The translations under genes and the position numbers were made by a program. The notes under the pieces were generated by a model. It saw only the letters and a list, made by a program, of their open reading frames with translations. It ran no database searches and had not been told where the DNA came from. 6,676 nucleotides of DNA from an uncultured Caryophanales bacterium (GTDB lineage: Bacteria > Bacillota_I > Bacilli_A > RFN20 > CAG-288): positions 1 to 6,676 of the forward strand of contig CALBLI010000010.1 in assembly GCA_937896065.1 (NCBI GenBank), given 5' to 3'. Position 1 is the first letter of the stretch. The number at the start of each line of letters is the position of its first letter. Shown here one piece after another: positions 6,393 to 6,676 of this stretch.

Positions 6393-6676
6393 ATGAGTAA
6401 ATGCATTTTAGTAACAGGTGGAGCTGGGTATATCGGCTCGCATGCAGTTAAACTTCTTCTAGATGATGGCTTTGATGTTGTTGTCTTTGATAATTTATCA
6501 ACAGGTCATTTTAAAGCAGTCGATAAAAGAGCTAAATTGTTTGTTGGTGATATCAGAGATAAATATGCTGTCAAAGCTTTATTTGAGCATCAACATATCG
6601 ATGGTGTGATGAATTTTGCTGCTAAAATTATCGTTCCAGAATCTGTTTCAAATCCTATTTCTTATTATGACGATAA
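6393..6676 (+). CDS. galE: UDP-glucose 4-epimerase GalE, N-terminal part (cut by window end)
   Basis: GalE interconverts UDP-glucose and UDP-galactose with bound NAD in the cytoplasm, feeding galactose use and the making of cell-surface polysaccharides or glycolipids. About 94 codons are visible of a family length near 330. The NAD-binding Rossmann motif VTGGAGYIGSH is at residues 7-17, followed by VFDNLSTGH at about 31-39, GDIRD near 53-57, and the conserved strand MNFAAKIIVPESV with NPISYY near the edge. The form IVPESV in place of the more common VGESV is found in Gram-positive relatives as far as I recall. The reading frame is open to the last base, so this is a truncation by the window and not a broken gene. 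It directly follows the unknown membrane protein gene, hinting at an envelope-related setting. The catalytic YxxxK lies beyond the window. Confidence 0.93.
   Translation, partial: MSKCILVTGGAGYIGSHAVKLLLDDGFDVVVFDNLSTGHFKAVDKRAKLFVGDIRDKYAVKALFEHQHIDGVMNFAAKIIVPESVSNPISYYDD

Overview
The window is a strongly AT-rich stretch with every gene on the + strand and almost no intergenic DNA. Gene order (tsaE-tsaB-rimI-tsaD), AT-rich codon choice, strong AGGAGG-type ribosome sites and the protein family signatures point to a low-GC member of the Bacillota/Mycoplasmatota side of the tree (Erysipelotrichia-, Acholeplasma- or RF39-like). This placement is an inference from composition and synteny, not a proven taxonomic call. 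Tryptophan is written TGG and rimI closes with TGA, so the standard bacterial code fits and nothing suggests TGA-as-Trp recoding.

Layout: (1) positions 1-1059 hold the 3' part of an unrecognised protein with two membrane segments; its start lies left of the window. (2) Positions 1061-3573 hold four tightly packed genes, tsaE, tsaB, rimI and tsaD. TsaD, TsaB and TsaE form the bacterial machinery that adds threonylcarbamoyl to A37 of ANN-decoding tRNAs (t6A). RimI is a GNAT acetyltransferase of the ribosomal-protein S18 type. This order matches the ydiB-ydiC-ydiD-ydiE block known from Bacillus subtilis. The t6A partner TsaC/Sua5 is not in the window. (3) A 71-nt gap (3574-3644) is the only sizeable non-coding piece; a candidate promoter sits across the end of tsaD and no convincing terminator is visible. 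(4) asnS (3645-5024) encodes a complete asparaginyl-tRNA synthetase. (5) Positions 5027-6379 encode an unrecognised protein with one membrane anchor and a predicted extracytoplasmic part. Its last third faintly recalls the Amidase_3 fold without most catalytic residues. (6) Positions 6393-6676 are the start of galE, UDP-glucose 4-epimerase, cut by the right edge.

Junctions are 1-2 nt gaps or 4-11 nt overlaps, except before asnS (71 nt) and galE (13 nt), so most of the block is probably co-transcribed and translationally coupled. The theme is translation (tRNA modification, tRNA charging, ribosomal protein acetylation), flanked by two envelope-associated unknowns and a sugar-nucleotide enzyme. 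No mobile element, CRISPR array, tRNA or rRNA gene was seen. Most of the window is ordinary core-genome content; the two unknown membrane proteins are its least explained parts.
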